This document shows positions 26,848 through 36,269 of a stretch of 57,932 nucleotides of DNA, one piece after another. The notes below the pieces were generated by a model. It was given only the letters and a program-made list of their open reading frames with translations. It was not told the DNA's origin and did no database searches. The translations under genes and the position numbers were made by a program. This stretch comes from Thermoguttaceae bacterium. GTDB lineage: Bacteria; Planctomycetota; Planctomycetia; Pirellulales; Thermoguttaceae. The stretch spans positions 1 to 57,932 of the forward strand of contig JAGBDD010000097.1 in assembly GCA_017937685.1 (NCBI GenBank), in the 5' to 3' direction. Within the stretch, counting starts at the first letter, position 1, and each line of letters opens with the position of its first letter.

Positions 26848-28131
26848 ATGCTCGATCGCAAATTCATCTTGGAGAATGTCGAAGCCGTCAAACTCAACTG
26901 CAAAAACCGCAACGTTCCCGCCGACGTCGACCGGTTCGTCGAACTCGAAACGGCGCGCCGCGAACAACAGCGCGAAGTCGAAGCGTTGAACCAAGAGTCG
27001 AACGCCGTTTCGAAGTCGATCGGCAAATGCAAAACGCCGGAAGAAAAAGCGGCGAAAATGGAGGAAGGTCGCGCGATTCGCGAAAAAATCGCCTGCGTCC
27101 GCCAAACGCTCGACGCGCTCGAAAAGGAACTCGACCAAATCCAACGCGGTATTCCGAATATGGCGCACCCGGACGCGCCGATCGGCGACGACGACGGCTC
27201 CAATCTCGCCGTCGCTTACGGCAAAACGCCCCTCCCGACTTGGCCGGAAGGCTTCAAACCGCTCGATCACGTCGAACTCGCCGAAAAGCTTGACTTAATC
27301 GACTTCGAAGGCGGAGCGCGCGTCGCCGGCGCCGGCTTCTACTTCCTCAAAAACGAAGCGGTTCTCCTCGAACTCGCGCTCGAACAATACGCGCTGAGCA
27401 AGCTCGTTCGCGCCGGTTTCACCCCGACGACGACGCCGGACTTGGCGAAAAACGACGTCCTGCAAGGCACCGGCTACATCCCGCGCGGCAACGAAACGCA
27501 AATCTACTCGATTGAAAACAGCGACCTTAGCCTCATCGCGACGGCGGAAATCACCCTCGGCGGTCTCCTCGCGAACCAAACGGTCGACGCGGAACAACTC
27601 CCGATGCGCCTCTGCGGGATCAGCCACTGCTTCCGCACCGAAGCGGGCGCGGCCGGGCGAGCGTCGCGCGGCCTTTATCGCGTTCACCAATTCTCGAAGG
27701 TCGAAATGTTCGCGTTCTGCCTTCCGGATCAAAGCGAAGCGTTGCACCAAGAGCTTTTGCAACTCGAACGCGACATTTTCGACGGACTCGAAATCCCGTA
27801 TCGCGTCGTCGACACCGCGACCGGCGACCTCGGCGGCCCGGCCTACCGCAAGTACGACCTCGAAGCCTGGATGCCGGGTCGCGGCGGTTACGGCGAGGTT
27901 ACCAGCACGTCGAACTGCACCGACTACCAAGCGCGCCGCCTGAACGCCCGTTACCGCGTCAAGGGCGAAAAAGGCACCAACTTCGTTCACACGCTCAACG
28001 GCACCGCGGTCGCGATCAGCCGCGCGCTCCTCGCGGTGATGGAAATGTACCAACAAGAAGACGGTTCGATCGTCGTCCCGAAGGCGTTGCGACCTTATGT
28101 CGACTTCGAAGTTATCCGTCCGAAGAACTAA
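26848..28131 (+). CDS. serS: Serine--tRNA ligase
   Basis: Charges tRNA(Ser) and tRNA(Sec) with serine. The 427 residues follow the bacterial order: N-terminal antiparallel coiled coil (about 30-105, rich in Glu/Lys/Arg), then the class II core with the motif 2 region (FRTEAGAAGRASRGLYRVHQF) and motif 3 (GTAVAISRALLAVMEMYQ). TAEI and the EVTSTSNCTDYQARR serine-binding strand are also present. The loop usually written GSAGRDTRG reads GAAGRASRG. It has its own promoter and a strong terminator. Confidence 0.97.
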   Translation: MLDRKFILENVEAVKLNCKNRNVPADVDRFVELETARREQQREVEALNQESNAVSKSIGKCKTPEEKAAKMEEGRAIREKIACVRQTLDALEKELDQIQRGIPNMAHPDAPIGDDDGSNLAVAYGKTPLPTWPEGFKPLDHVELAEKLDLIDFEGGARVAGAGFYFLKNEAVLLELALEQYALSKLVRAGFTPTTTPDLAKNDVLQGTGYIPRGNETQIYSIENSDLSLIATAEITLGGLLANQTVDAEQLPMRLCGISHCFRTEAGAAGRASRGLYRVHQFSKVEMFAFCLPDQSEALHQELLQLERDIFDGLEIPYRVVDTATGDLGGPAYRKYDLEAWMPGRGGYGEVTSTSNCTDYQARRLNARYRVKGEKGTNFVHTLNGTAVAISRALLAVMEMYQQEDGSIVVPKALRPYVDFEVIRPKN

Positions 28132-28147
28132 ATTCCAACGATTTAAG

Positions 28148-28203
28148 AACGCCGCGTTACCGAACGTCGTCGCGTTGGCGACGCGGCGTTTCGTTTTATT
28201 TTC
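28148..28203 (+). terminator. Intrinsic terminator of serS
   Basis: A 9-bp stem (28148-28156 with 28182-28190) followed by TCGTTTTATTTT. It starts 17 nt after the serS stop. Confidence 0.7.
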
Positions 28204-28251
28204 CCGTTTTCCCCGCCTTAAAAGATTTAACGAAGAAAGATTATCGCGCCG

Positions 28252-28452
28252 ATGGAACGCTCTATCCTCTTGGGATTGTTGAATTTCCAACAAATTTTGT
28301 TGGCGGTTCCGCTCGCGTTGGCCTTTTCGGTCGTTTACGCCGCGACGCGTTCCGAAAGCCCGCGTTTCATCGCCGTTCGCGCCGCGAAAATCGCCGGTTG
28401 GCTCTTTTTCTTTCTTATTTTGGTCGGGGGCGTCCTCCATTTTGTCGTTTGA
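28252..28452 (+). CDS. Small two-helix membrane protein
   Basis: 66 residues: hydrophobic segments at about 10-32 (FQQILLAVPLALAFSVVYAA) and 46-65 (IAGWLFFFLILVGGVLHFVV), with a short basic loop between them. The ATG at 28252 has AAGAAAG upstream. I recognise no family. The codon use matches the neighbours, so it is probably real, and it lies between serS and the cytochrome c maturation gene. Its topology fits an accessory inner-membrane subunit. A part in cytochrome assembly is possible from position only. Confidence 0.6.
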   Translation: MERSILLGLLNFQQILLAVPLALAFSVVYAATRSESPRFIAVRAAKIAGWLFFFLILVGGVLHFVV

Positions 28453-28686
28453 GCGTCGCTTCGACCGCGCGTTTCCCAGCGACGCCCGTTCGTTTGCCCG
28501 ACGTTTAACTTTTGTCGACGCGAAAGTTAAGCGTTGCGGCGAACGACGCCTCGCGTTTTCTGTTTTGCCGCGTCGAAAAATCCTCCTTCGAACCGGCTTT
28601 TCCTCCCCCCTCACCGTAAAACGTTAATCGCCCGAAAGACAACCAAAACGGTCGCGATACGTTAAAAATTTCTAAAAGGCGCTAAG

Positions 28687-31600
28687 ATGAGCAATAAGAC
28701 GCGAATTTTCCGTCGAACGTTAACATTTTGCGGTTCAACGCTTTTGGGCGCGGCGCTGATGACCGCGTCGGCGCTCGCGATGGGCTGGGCGACGTTCGTC
28801 GAACGCGAGATGGGAACGCCGGTCGCGCAACGCATAATTTACGCTTCCAACTGGTTTTACGTCTTAATCGGCGCGCTCGGCTTGAACGTTCTGTGTTCGG
28901 CGCTCGTTCGACTTCCGGCCTTTATCCGCCGCGTTCCGGTCGACGCGACCTCAGCCGACGCGGCAACTTCCGACGCGATCTCGACGCCGCGTCCAACGAA
29001 GCTCGCCGTCGAACGCCGTCTTATTCCCTTTTATTTAGCGCATTTGGGGATTCTCGTTCTTCTCGCCGGTTGCTTGGCGACCGCGCTTTGCGGAACGCAG
29101 GCCCGAATGACGATTCCCGAAGGAACCGCGGTCGAAAAAGCCCTCGACGTTAACGCCCGCCTCTTCGACGTCGAGCTTGTCGACTTGACGTCGCCGACCG
29201 AATCCGAACCGAAAAAACTCGATATTCCGTTCTCAGGAGGGCCGCTTAACTGGCGCGACTGTTCGAGTTATCGTTCTTGGAAAACAAACGTTTCGGAACC
29301 GCTCCTCGCGAAAATGAGCGAAGGTTCTTTCTTCAAAGACCTCGCCAAAGGCGCGGCGAAATGGAGTCAAAAAGCGGCGTTCGTCGCGGCGAACGTTTCC
29401 CGAACCCAAACGCCCGGAACGCTTTACGACGCGGACGGTTTCAAAATCGAAATCCTCGATTACGCGACGATTTACGACTTCGCGCCGGTCGAACCGCTCG
29501 CCGCGACGCTGACGCTCAACAAGCCGGACGGTAAAACCGTCGTTGAAAAGTTTGAACTCGCTTTTCCGAACGACGCGACGCCGCCGACCGACGCGCTTTC
29601 CGCCTCTCGACGCGCCGTTCGCAAAACGCTAACCGACGGAGTCCGCGTCGTTTATATGTTGGCCGACTCGAACGCGGAAGCCGCCGCGTTCTTAAAAACC
29701 GTCCCGACGAAAGCCGCGCCGAACGTCGAAAAAACGACCGCAAGCGCCGCGTCGGAAAGCGTTTCTTCGCAAGACGTTAACAAAAACGACGTCCTCGTTC
29801 TTTCGGTCGACGGCGAGCGTTTCCAAATCCGCTTGACCGACTTGGCCCCCTTAGCCTATTCCGGCTCGACCGACGAACAACGCGCGTCCCTTGAAACGCA
29901 ACGAACGGAAATCGAACGTCGACTCAATTTAGAACGCAAACGAGAAGACGCGACGCCCGATAACGCCGCCAATCTCAAACCGCTCCAAACCATTAAACGG
30001 GAAGACTTGGAACGCAACGCCGCCGAATTAAGCGAACTCCTCCGCTCGACTAACGAACTCCTCGCCGCCTCCGCCGAGCAAGACAAAGAGGAGACCGCGA
30101 AAAATTCCGCTCTCCTCGAAGCGCGTCAAAAATACGCGCAACGTCGCCTCCTTAATTACCTTGCGTCGGCTTGGGCGCAACTCGAAAGCGCGTCGGCGAC
30201 CTCGCAAGAATTTTGCGAAGCGCTCGAAAAAATGCTTGGCGATACAACGTCGCGCCTTGCCGAACTCGACCGACTTGACGCCGCGTCGCGGTTAGGCGAA
30301 ACCGGTTGGCGAATCGTCGGTTTCGAAACGTCGCCGACGCTCGTTTCGAACGTCGAGGAGTTGCAAGGCTGGACGGCGTTAATCCAACTTGAATCGCCGC
30401 AAGGGGATAAACACGAAGCGACGCTCTATTCGGAACTCGCCGAGCGAAACCGTTATCCGGAAAACGGGCGCGTTTTCGGCGCCCTTTGGCTCGACCGCTT
30501 CGAAGGCTCCGACTCCGAATACGGTCGGCCTTGGAATCCGGCGCTTTCCAAGCCGAAACTCGAGTTGACACAAACGCCGGAAGGCGCGCTTTACTACCGC
30601 TACAACAACGGTTTAAACGAATTTCAAACGGGCAAACTCGAAACGAAAACGCTCGACGAAGCGCTTCAAACCGTCGCCGTCGATCAAATCGCGCTAAACG
30701 ACGTCGCGACGTCCGCCGATTCGACGGCGCCGACGGCCTTTTCGCTTGAAAAAGTCGGCTTGCAAACCGAGTTGGGATACCGCTTTACGCCGGGCGCGTT
30801 CGAACAAGAAAAAGCGAACGAATTTTACGGAACGGCCAAAGTTCGCGTTACGCTCGACGACGCGGTCGAAACGTTTTGGCTTCGCACAATCCCGCTCGAA
30901 AGCATTTCGGAAGAACAACTTAAATACTTAACCAAACGCGTCGTTTCGTCGAAGCGAGCCGCGACGATTCGCTTGACCGACCGCGAACTCGACCTTGGCG
31001 TCGCGCTTTTCGTCAAAAAATTCACGCCCGTTTACGAGCCCGGCTCGACGACCGCCGCGTCGTTTTCGAGTTTAGTTCGCGTTCTCCCGCAAGGACTTAG
31101 CGCGGAAGAGCAAGCCGCCGAACTCTCGAAAAATCCGGAAGAGGACGCGCTAATTCAAATGAACCGCCCGGGCGTTTTACGCTCTCCCGACTCCGGTCGC
31201 GTTTTTTGGGCTTACCAAGATTCGTTTAACGGCCCGTATCGTCCGGGCGATCCGGAGTTTGAGCAAGTCGTCGACGGTCGTCTCCTTCCCGGCGAAACGA
31301 CGCCGCGCGAAACCCTTTATCGCACAACGATTACGCTCAACGACGATCCGGGCCGCGGCCTTAAATATCTCGGCTCGCTCCTGATCGTTTTAGGAACGGC
31401 GTTTTTAATTTATCGCAAATCCCCCAAGGACGCGACAATGCGCAACATAAACGCAACCGAAACCGGCAAAACAACTTCCAACGTTAAAACGCTTGCGTCG
31501 ACGCTCGTTTTTTTAACCGCGACGCTTTTCGCTTCCGCGACGTTCGCTCAAGACGCCCCAAAAACGCAAAACGCGAAAAAATCGGAAGTTGCGACGCAGT

Positions 31601-34600
31601 CGGTTTCCGCGCCCCCCCCCGACGCAACGAAAAATTTTGCGACGACCAACGCTCAAATCGACTGGAAAACTTGGCGCCTCCTTCCCGTTTTTGCCGACGG
31701 TCGCCGCCAGCCGCTCAACACGTTCGCCGAAATTCTCGTTCGCGACGTTTGCGGAAGCGCGACCCCGATTTTCGCCGTTCCGAAAGAAACGCTAACGCGC
31801 CTCGAAAGCGGCAAACCGTTGAATTTTCCGGAATTGGAAGACGTTCTAAAAGAAGTCGCGCCTGAAAAACGCGCCGAACGAACCGCCGCGTTCAACGAAA
31901 TTAGCGCCGGCGTCGTCCAGCGTCAACGCAAAATCGCCGCGAAACTTCGCACGACGTTTCCCAACGGAACGCGACGTTTTGCAGCGCCGGAACTTCTCTT
32001 TTCTTGGCTTGTCGAGCCGGAAATTTGGGATTACGTTCCTTTTATCGAAGACGCGCAAGCCAAGGTTTCGCAAGGAGTTTTCGCTCGTTCTTCCCTTGAA
32101 GTCGCAAATCGTTTTTCGCGTCTTGCGCCCGAAGACTTCGAACGTCTCGACGCAAAATCGGGGCGTTCCCTCGTCGAAAATTTCCGCGCCGCGTCCGCCC
32201 AAAATTCCCCCGAAACCGCGAAAGCCTTAGAGGAAGCCGAACGCCGTTTAACGCTTTTCCGTTCCGTTTCGTTCGTCCCGACGCAAGCGCCGTCGACGCG
32301 TCCAAGTCGTTACCTGCAAAGGATTTTATACGGCGCTCCGTCGACCGTTTCGCCGCATTCGGGTATGTCGCCGAACGCGAGTCCGCTCGCGAAACTCGAC
32401 GCCGCGACGCGCAATCTTGAACGTCTTATCTCGACGAAAGACAAGGATTTGCGGAGCAAATCGCCTTTTTCGAACGGCGAATTTTTGCTCCGACAAACCG
32501 AAACGTTCTCGCAAAACGGGCGAAACGTCGAAGCGCTCAAACTCGCTAAAGCCTTTTATCTTCTTGAAATGCAAAACGTCGCGACGCCGACGCCAGCCAA
32601 CGGCGAACGCTTCGAAGCGTTAACCGTCGCCGTCGGAGACGCGCTTTCCGAACTGCGAACGCACCGCGACGCAATCTTCGCCGCCGGAACGTTTTCCGAC
32701 GAATATCGCCGCGAACTCCTTCGATGCGTCGACGCGTTAAGCGAAATCGCCGACGCCTTGGAACTCGCGTATCTATCGACGACGTCGGAACTTCCGAAGA
32801 CGCTCGACGTCGTTCCGGTCGTTCGCCGTCGCGAATTTCGTCTAACCGAAAGTCAAGACTCGCCTTGGGTTCCGTTGCAAACTCTCCTTTGGGCGCCGGA
32901 CGCGCTCCTCGCTCGTTTTGTCGAACCGGCGTTAGCGCCGGAACTGCAACGACTTGCGCAAACGCCGCCAAACGTCGACGCGACGCCGCAACGCAAACGC
33001 AAAACGACGCCGTCGCTCGACGAACAAACAATTTCCCCCTTCGCGACGTTCGACGAAGCGCTTCGCAAAACGCTCGATCTAAGCGTTTACGAACGTCCCG
33101 CGGCGGAGGCGTTCCTCGAAGCGGCGCTTGCGTATCGCGACGTTTCCGCACCGGATCGCGCCGAACGTTTCAACGCGTCGCTCGACCGTTTCGCCGCCGA
33201 ACTTCGAGCGCTCGCCGAGCGCTCGGAGCCCTTCCGGGTCGCGCTCGCAACGGAAGAAGTTGCCGACGAACGACTTAGAACGTCGTTTCTTGGCAAAACC
33301 GCCTATCCGGAACCGGACGCGCTCGACGCCGAGTTTCTTTACAACCGTTTGAATCCGTTCTACTGGAATTGGGTCGCGTGTTTGCTCGCCGTCGTCGCGC
33401 TCGCCGCTTCCTATTGTCGTCAAACTTACGTTCGTTTACGACGTCCAATAACAAAACACGACGAAAGCGTTTTATCGCGACCGTTTACAACGTTCGCAGC
33501 CTCGAACGCGGCGCCGTTTGAAGAACGTTTTTTCTTCGTCGTCGGTTTCGCTTTCCTCGCTCTTTCCTGCGCGGTCGCGTTCCTCGGCGGAGCGATTCGC
33601 GCTTACGTTACCGGTTGGGCGCCGGTTACGAATATGTTCGAAACCGTTGTTTTACTTGCGTTTCTGATCGCCGCGATCGCGATCGGTTACGCGCTTTTCC
33701 CGGCTTGGGGCCGCCCGTTCGCCAACGCTTGGCGCGTTTCGGCGTTTCCCGGTCGACTTCGCGACGCGACGTCGGAAGAACTTCGCGCGTCCCGGCTTCT
33801 TCGTTGGCCGCGAATCGTTACGATCGTTCTTTGCGTCGTCGCGGCGCTTCGCGTTTGTTATAGCGAAGAAATGTTCGAATCCGGCGACAGCTTGACGCGC
33901 GTCGTTCTCGAATCGTTCGCAATGCAAGGTATTCTCGACCGTTGCGCGATTTTAGGCGCATTCGTTTTCATCGCTTGGAGCGTTCCGCGTTTCCTCGCCG
34001 CCGTCGCCGCTCTCGTCGTTTTCCCCAAAACGACGCTTTGTCGCGACGACCTGCGCGCCGAAATCCCCGACCAATTACAAGACGCAGCCGAACGCCGCGC
34101 CGCTCTTCGTCGTCTTGTCGCAACGCAAATCGTTCAACGCAAATCGTTTTTAACGGCGAGTTCGGTAATCGCGCTCCTCGTCGCGGCGGCCGCTTACTTT
34201 AACGCGAGCGAATTTAATCCCAACATTCGCCCCCTCGCCGCCGTTTTACGCAGCAACTTTTGGCTAACGATACACGTTTTCGCCATCATCGTTAGCTACG
34301 CGCTCGGCGCTATCGCTTGGGTCGTCGCTTTATCGTCGTTAACCGCCTATATTTTCGGATGTTACAACGCCGGTTCGTCTTCCGATTCATCGGCGTCGCC
34401 GATTTCCGTTTCAAAACGTCGCGAAAAACGCCGCGCCAGGAAAAACGTCGACGTTACCTCTTCCGTTTCCGCAACTTCCAACGCAAGCGCCGATTGCGAA
34501 CCGGCGTATAGTCGCCGCGTTTCCGGAATTATTGCGACAATGATTCGCAGCGCCGTTCTCTTTTTGACGCTCGGCATTATTCTCGGCGCGCGCTGGGCCG

Positions 34601-34944
34601 ACTTTAGTTGGGGACGCTTCTGGAGTTGGGACCCTAAAGAAGTTTGGGCGCTCGTTACGCTGCTAATTTATCTCGTTGTTTTGCACATCCTTAAAGTCAA
34701 GCGTTGCGGACATTTCGGGCTTGCGGTCGGCGCGACGCTCGGCGCCCTCGCTATTGTAACGACTTGGTACGGGCTTAGCTTCGTGATGGGCGGCGGCGGA
34801 CGGCACTCCTACGCGGCGGGCGAGTCGAATAAAGTCGCGGTTCTTTATCTTCTTTTCGCCGCCAACCTCCTTTGGACGTTTCTCGCGACGGTTCGTTACC
34901 GGCTCGTCAAAATCGGGCGTAAAACCAATAGAGTTAATCGTTAA
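28687..34944 (+). CDS. ResB-CcsA (system II cytochrome c biogenesis) fusion, unusually large
   Basis: 2085 residues, about twice the size of known CcsBA fusions. System II moves haem across the membrane and attaches it to apocytochromes c. The first half is ResB/Ccs1-like: helices at about 13-35, 50-75 and 118-140 (PFYLAHLGILVLLAGCLATA), a long periplasmic domain, and a closing helix (YLGSLLIVLGTAFLIY, near 895-910). A second signal peptide-like stretch begins at Met918 (ASTLVFLTATLFASATFAQ), followed by about 600 residues of helical periplasmic sequence. A CcsA-like membrane domain from about 1555 to the end contains the haem-handling WWD motif (WGRFWSWDPKEVWALV, WSWD at 1979-1982). AAGGA 7 nt before the internal ATG at 31438 would allow separate translation of the CcsA half. 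AAAGG lies upstream of the main ATG. Confidence 0.9.
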   Translation: MSNKTRIFRRTLTFCGSTLLGAALMTASALAMGWATFVEREMGTPVAQRIIYASNWFYVLIGALGLNVLCSALVRLPAFIRRVPVDATSADAATSDAISTPRPTKLAVERRLIPFYLAHLGILVLLAGCLATALCGTQARMTIPEGTAVEKALDVNARLFDVELVDLTSPTESEPKKLDIPFSGGPLNWRDCSSYRSWKTNVSEPLLAKMSEGSFFKDLAKGAAKWSQKAAFVAANVSRTQTPGTLYDADGFKIEILDYATIYDFAPVEPLAATLTLNKPDGKTVVEKFELAFPNDATPPTDALSASRRAVRKTLTDGVRVVYMLADSNAEAAAFLKTVPTKAAPNVEKTTASAASESVSSQDVNKNDVLVLSVDGERFQIRLTDLAPLAYSGSTDEQRASLETQRTEIERRLNLERKREDATPDNAANLKPLQTIKREDLERNAAELSELLRSTNELLAASAEQDKEETAKNSALLEARQKYAQRRLLNYLASAWAQLESASATSQEFCEALEKMLGDTTSRLAELDRLDAASRLGETGWRIVGFETSPTLVSNVEELQGWTALIQLESPQGDKHEATLYSELAERNRYPENGRVFGALWLDRFEGSDSEYGRPWNPALSKPKLELTQTPEGALYYRYNNGLNEFQTGKLETKTLDEALQTVAVDQIALNDVATSADSTAPTAFSLEKVGLQTELGYRFTPGAFEQEKANEFYGTAKVRVTLDDAVETFWLRTIPLESISEEQLKYLTKRVVSSKRAATIRLTDRELDLGVALFVKKFTPVYEPGSTTAASFSSLVRVLPQGLSAEEQAAELSKNPEEDALIQMNRPGVLRSPDSGRVFWAYQDSFNGPYRPGDPEFEQVVDGRLLPGETTPRETLYRTTITLNDDPGRGLKYLGSLLIVLGTAFLIYRKSPKDATMRNINATETGKTTSNVKTLASTLVFLTATLFASATFAQDAPKTQNAKKSEVATQSVSAPPPDATKNFATTNAQIDWKTWRLLPVFADGRRQPLNTFAEILVRDVCGSATPIFAVPKETLTRLESGKPLNFPELEDVLKEVAPEKRAERTAAFNEISAGVVQRQRKIAAKLRTTFPNGTRRFAAPELLFSWLVEPEIWDYVPFIEDAQAKVSQGVFARSSLEVANRFSRLAPEDFERLDAKSGRSLVENFRAASAQNSPETAKALEEAERRLTLFRSVSFVPTQAPSTRPSRYLQRILYGAPSTVSPHSGMSPNASPLAKLDAATRNLERLISTKDKDLRSKSPFSNGEFLLRQTETFSQNGRNVEALKLAKAFYLLEMQNVATPTPANGERFEALTVAVGDALSELRTHRDAIFAAGTFSDEYRRELLRCVDALSEIADALELAYLSTTSELPKTLDVVPVVRRREFRLTESQDSPWVPLQTLLWAPDALLARFVEPALAPELQRLAQTPPNVDATPQRKRKTTPSLDEQTISPFATFDEALRKTLDLSVYERPAAEAFLEAALAYRDVSAPDRAERFNASLDRFAAELRALAERSEPFRVALATEEVADERLRTSFLGKTAYPEPDALDAEFLYNRLNPFYWNWVACLLAVVALAASYCRQTYVRLRRPITKHDESVLSRPFTTFAASNAAPFEERFFFVVGFAFLALSCAVAFLGGAIRAYVTGWAPVTNMFETVVLLAFLIAAIAIGYALFPAWGRPFANAWRVSAFPGRLRDATSEELRASRLLRWPRIVTIVLCVVAALRVCYSEEMFESGDSLTRVVLESFAMQGILDRCAILGAFVFIAWSVPRFLAAVAALVVFPKTTLCRDDLRAEIPDQLQDAAERRAALRRLVATQIVQRKSFLTASSVIALLVAAAAYFNASEFNPNIRPLAAVLRSNFWLTIHVFAIIVSYALGAIAWVVALSSLTAYIFGCYNAGSSSDSSASPISVSKRREKRRARKNVDVTSSVSATSNASADCEPAYSRRVSGIIATMIRSAVLFLTLGIILGARWADFSWGRFWSWDPKEVWALVTLLIYLVVLHILKVKRCGHFGLAVGATLGALAIVTTWYGLSFVMGGGGRHSYAAGESNKVAVLYLLFAANLLWTFLATVRYRLVKIGRKTNRVNR

Positions 34945-34967
34945 CCAACACGGCGCAACCTCGTCTT

Positions 34968-35007
34968 TTGTCGCGCTCTTCGGTTTCCTTCCCCAAGAGC
35001 GCGACAA
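34968..35007 (+). terminator. Hairpin after the ResB-CcsA gene
   Basis: A 13-bp perfect inverted repeat (34968-34980 with 34995-35007), 24 nt after the stop, with no following T-tract. Confidence 0.45.
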
Positions 35008-35043
35008 TCCGCCACTTTTAATCGTCTAATCCACGTCGTTCCA

Positions 35044-36216
35044 ATGATTTACATCCACAACAATTCGCGCGATCCCTATTTTAACTTAGCGCTCGAAGAG
35101 TTTTTTCTAACGCGCTTCGCCGGCGACGAAAACGACGGTCGCGACCGTTCCAATCCTCAACCCTCAAACGACTTAGAATTTGAGCCAATCCTGCTTCTTT
35201 GGCAAAACGAGCCGACGGTCGTCGTCGGCGGTCGTCAAAACACGTTGGAAGAAATCGACTTAGCGTTTATCGAAGAGCGAAAAATCAACGTCGTTCGCCG
35301 AACCACCGGCGGCGGCGCGGTTTACCACGACTTAGGCAACCTGAATTACTCGTTCATCGTTCCGAACGCCGCGCGCTTGGCGCCGTCGACGCGTTCTTCC
35401 GCTAACGAACGGAATTTTAACGACTTACCTTCCTCGCCCCAAGGACGCGTTTTTACCTTAAGCGACTCCTTCCGCCTCTTGTCGCAACCTGTCGTCGACG
35501 TTCTGCGCTCTTGGAATTTACCGGCGGAACTCTCCGGACGCAACGACATAACTGTCGACGGTCGCAAGGTTTCCGGCTCGGCGCAAGCGCGTAAAAACGG
35601 CAGAACGCTACATCACGGAACGCTTCTTTTCGACTCAAACCTCGACGACGTCGCCGCGGCGCTTCGCGTCGATCCGGAAAAATTCCGTTCCAAAGCGGTC
35701 GCGTCGGTGCGTTCGCGAGTCGCCAACATCGTCGAGTTTTTGCCGGAAAACGAACGTTCCGGCGTTATCGAGCGTTTTAAAGCCGAGCTTTTAGCGCGTC
35801 TCCAAAAAACGCAACGCGTTGTCGCAAAAGAAGTTCAAGAAAGCGAACTGGCTCAAATTCAAAAGTTGCGCGACGAAAAATACGCGACTTGGGACTGGAA
35901 TTTCGGCGCGTCGCCCCGGTTTCAGTTCCGCTCCTCGCGACGTTTCGACTGGGGCAAGTTCGAGTTGGCGTTCGACGTCGCTCGCGGTCGCATCGAACGC
36001 GCGCAAATTTTCGGCGACTTTTTTGCGCTCGACGACCTTTCGCCGCTGTTAACGCGTTTAGTCGGAACGCCTTTCGAGCGAGGCGCGTTGCTTGCGAACG
36101 TTCCGGAAACTCTTTTGCGACGCTCGTTGCCTTTTCTTTCCCAAGAAGACTTCGTCGAACTTGCGTTAAACGCCGCGCCGTCGTCCTCCAATGCGACGTC
36201 TTGCAACGTTCCCTAA
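35044..36216 (+). CDS. lplA: Lipoate--protein ligase
   Basis: Activates free lipoate and attaches it to 2-oxoacid dehydrogenase E2 subunits or the glycine cleavage H protein. The 390 residues start with the LplA signature (IYIHNNSRDPYFNLALEEFF). They contain the lipoate-AMP binding loop VVRRTTGGGAVYHDLGNLNYSF and GRNDITVDGRKVSGSAQ with the catalytic lysine. A C-terminal accessory domain (about 290-380) is present as in two-domain LplA. A Ser/Asn/Pro-rich insert (about 115-140) lengthens it relative to the E. coli protein. No lipoyl-domain target lies within this window. Confidence 0.92.
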   Translation: MIYIHNNSRDPYFNLALEEFFLTRFAGDENDGRDRSNPQPSNDLEFEPILLLWQNEPTVVVGGRQNTLEEIDLAFIEERKINVVRRTTGGGAVYHDLGNLNYSFIVPNAARLAPSTRSSANERNFNDLPSSPQGRVFTLSDSFRLLSQPVVDVLRSWNLPAELSGRNDITVDGRKVSGSAQARKNGRTLHHGTLLFDSNLDDVAAALRVDPEKFRSKAVASVRSRVANIVEFLPENERSGVIERFKAELLARLQKTQRVVAKEVQESELAQIQKLRDEKYATWDWNFGASPRFQFRSSRRFDWGKFELAFDVARGRIERAQIFGDFFALDDLSPLLTRLVGTPFERGALLANVPETLLRRSLPFLSQEDFVELALNAAPSSSNATSCNVP

Positions 36217-36269
36217 ATTCCTTGCGCCCTTTCCGCCGACGTTCCATTAACATGTCGCGTTTCAACGCG

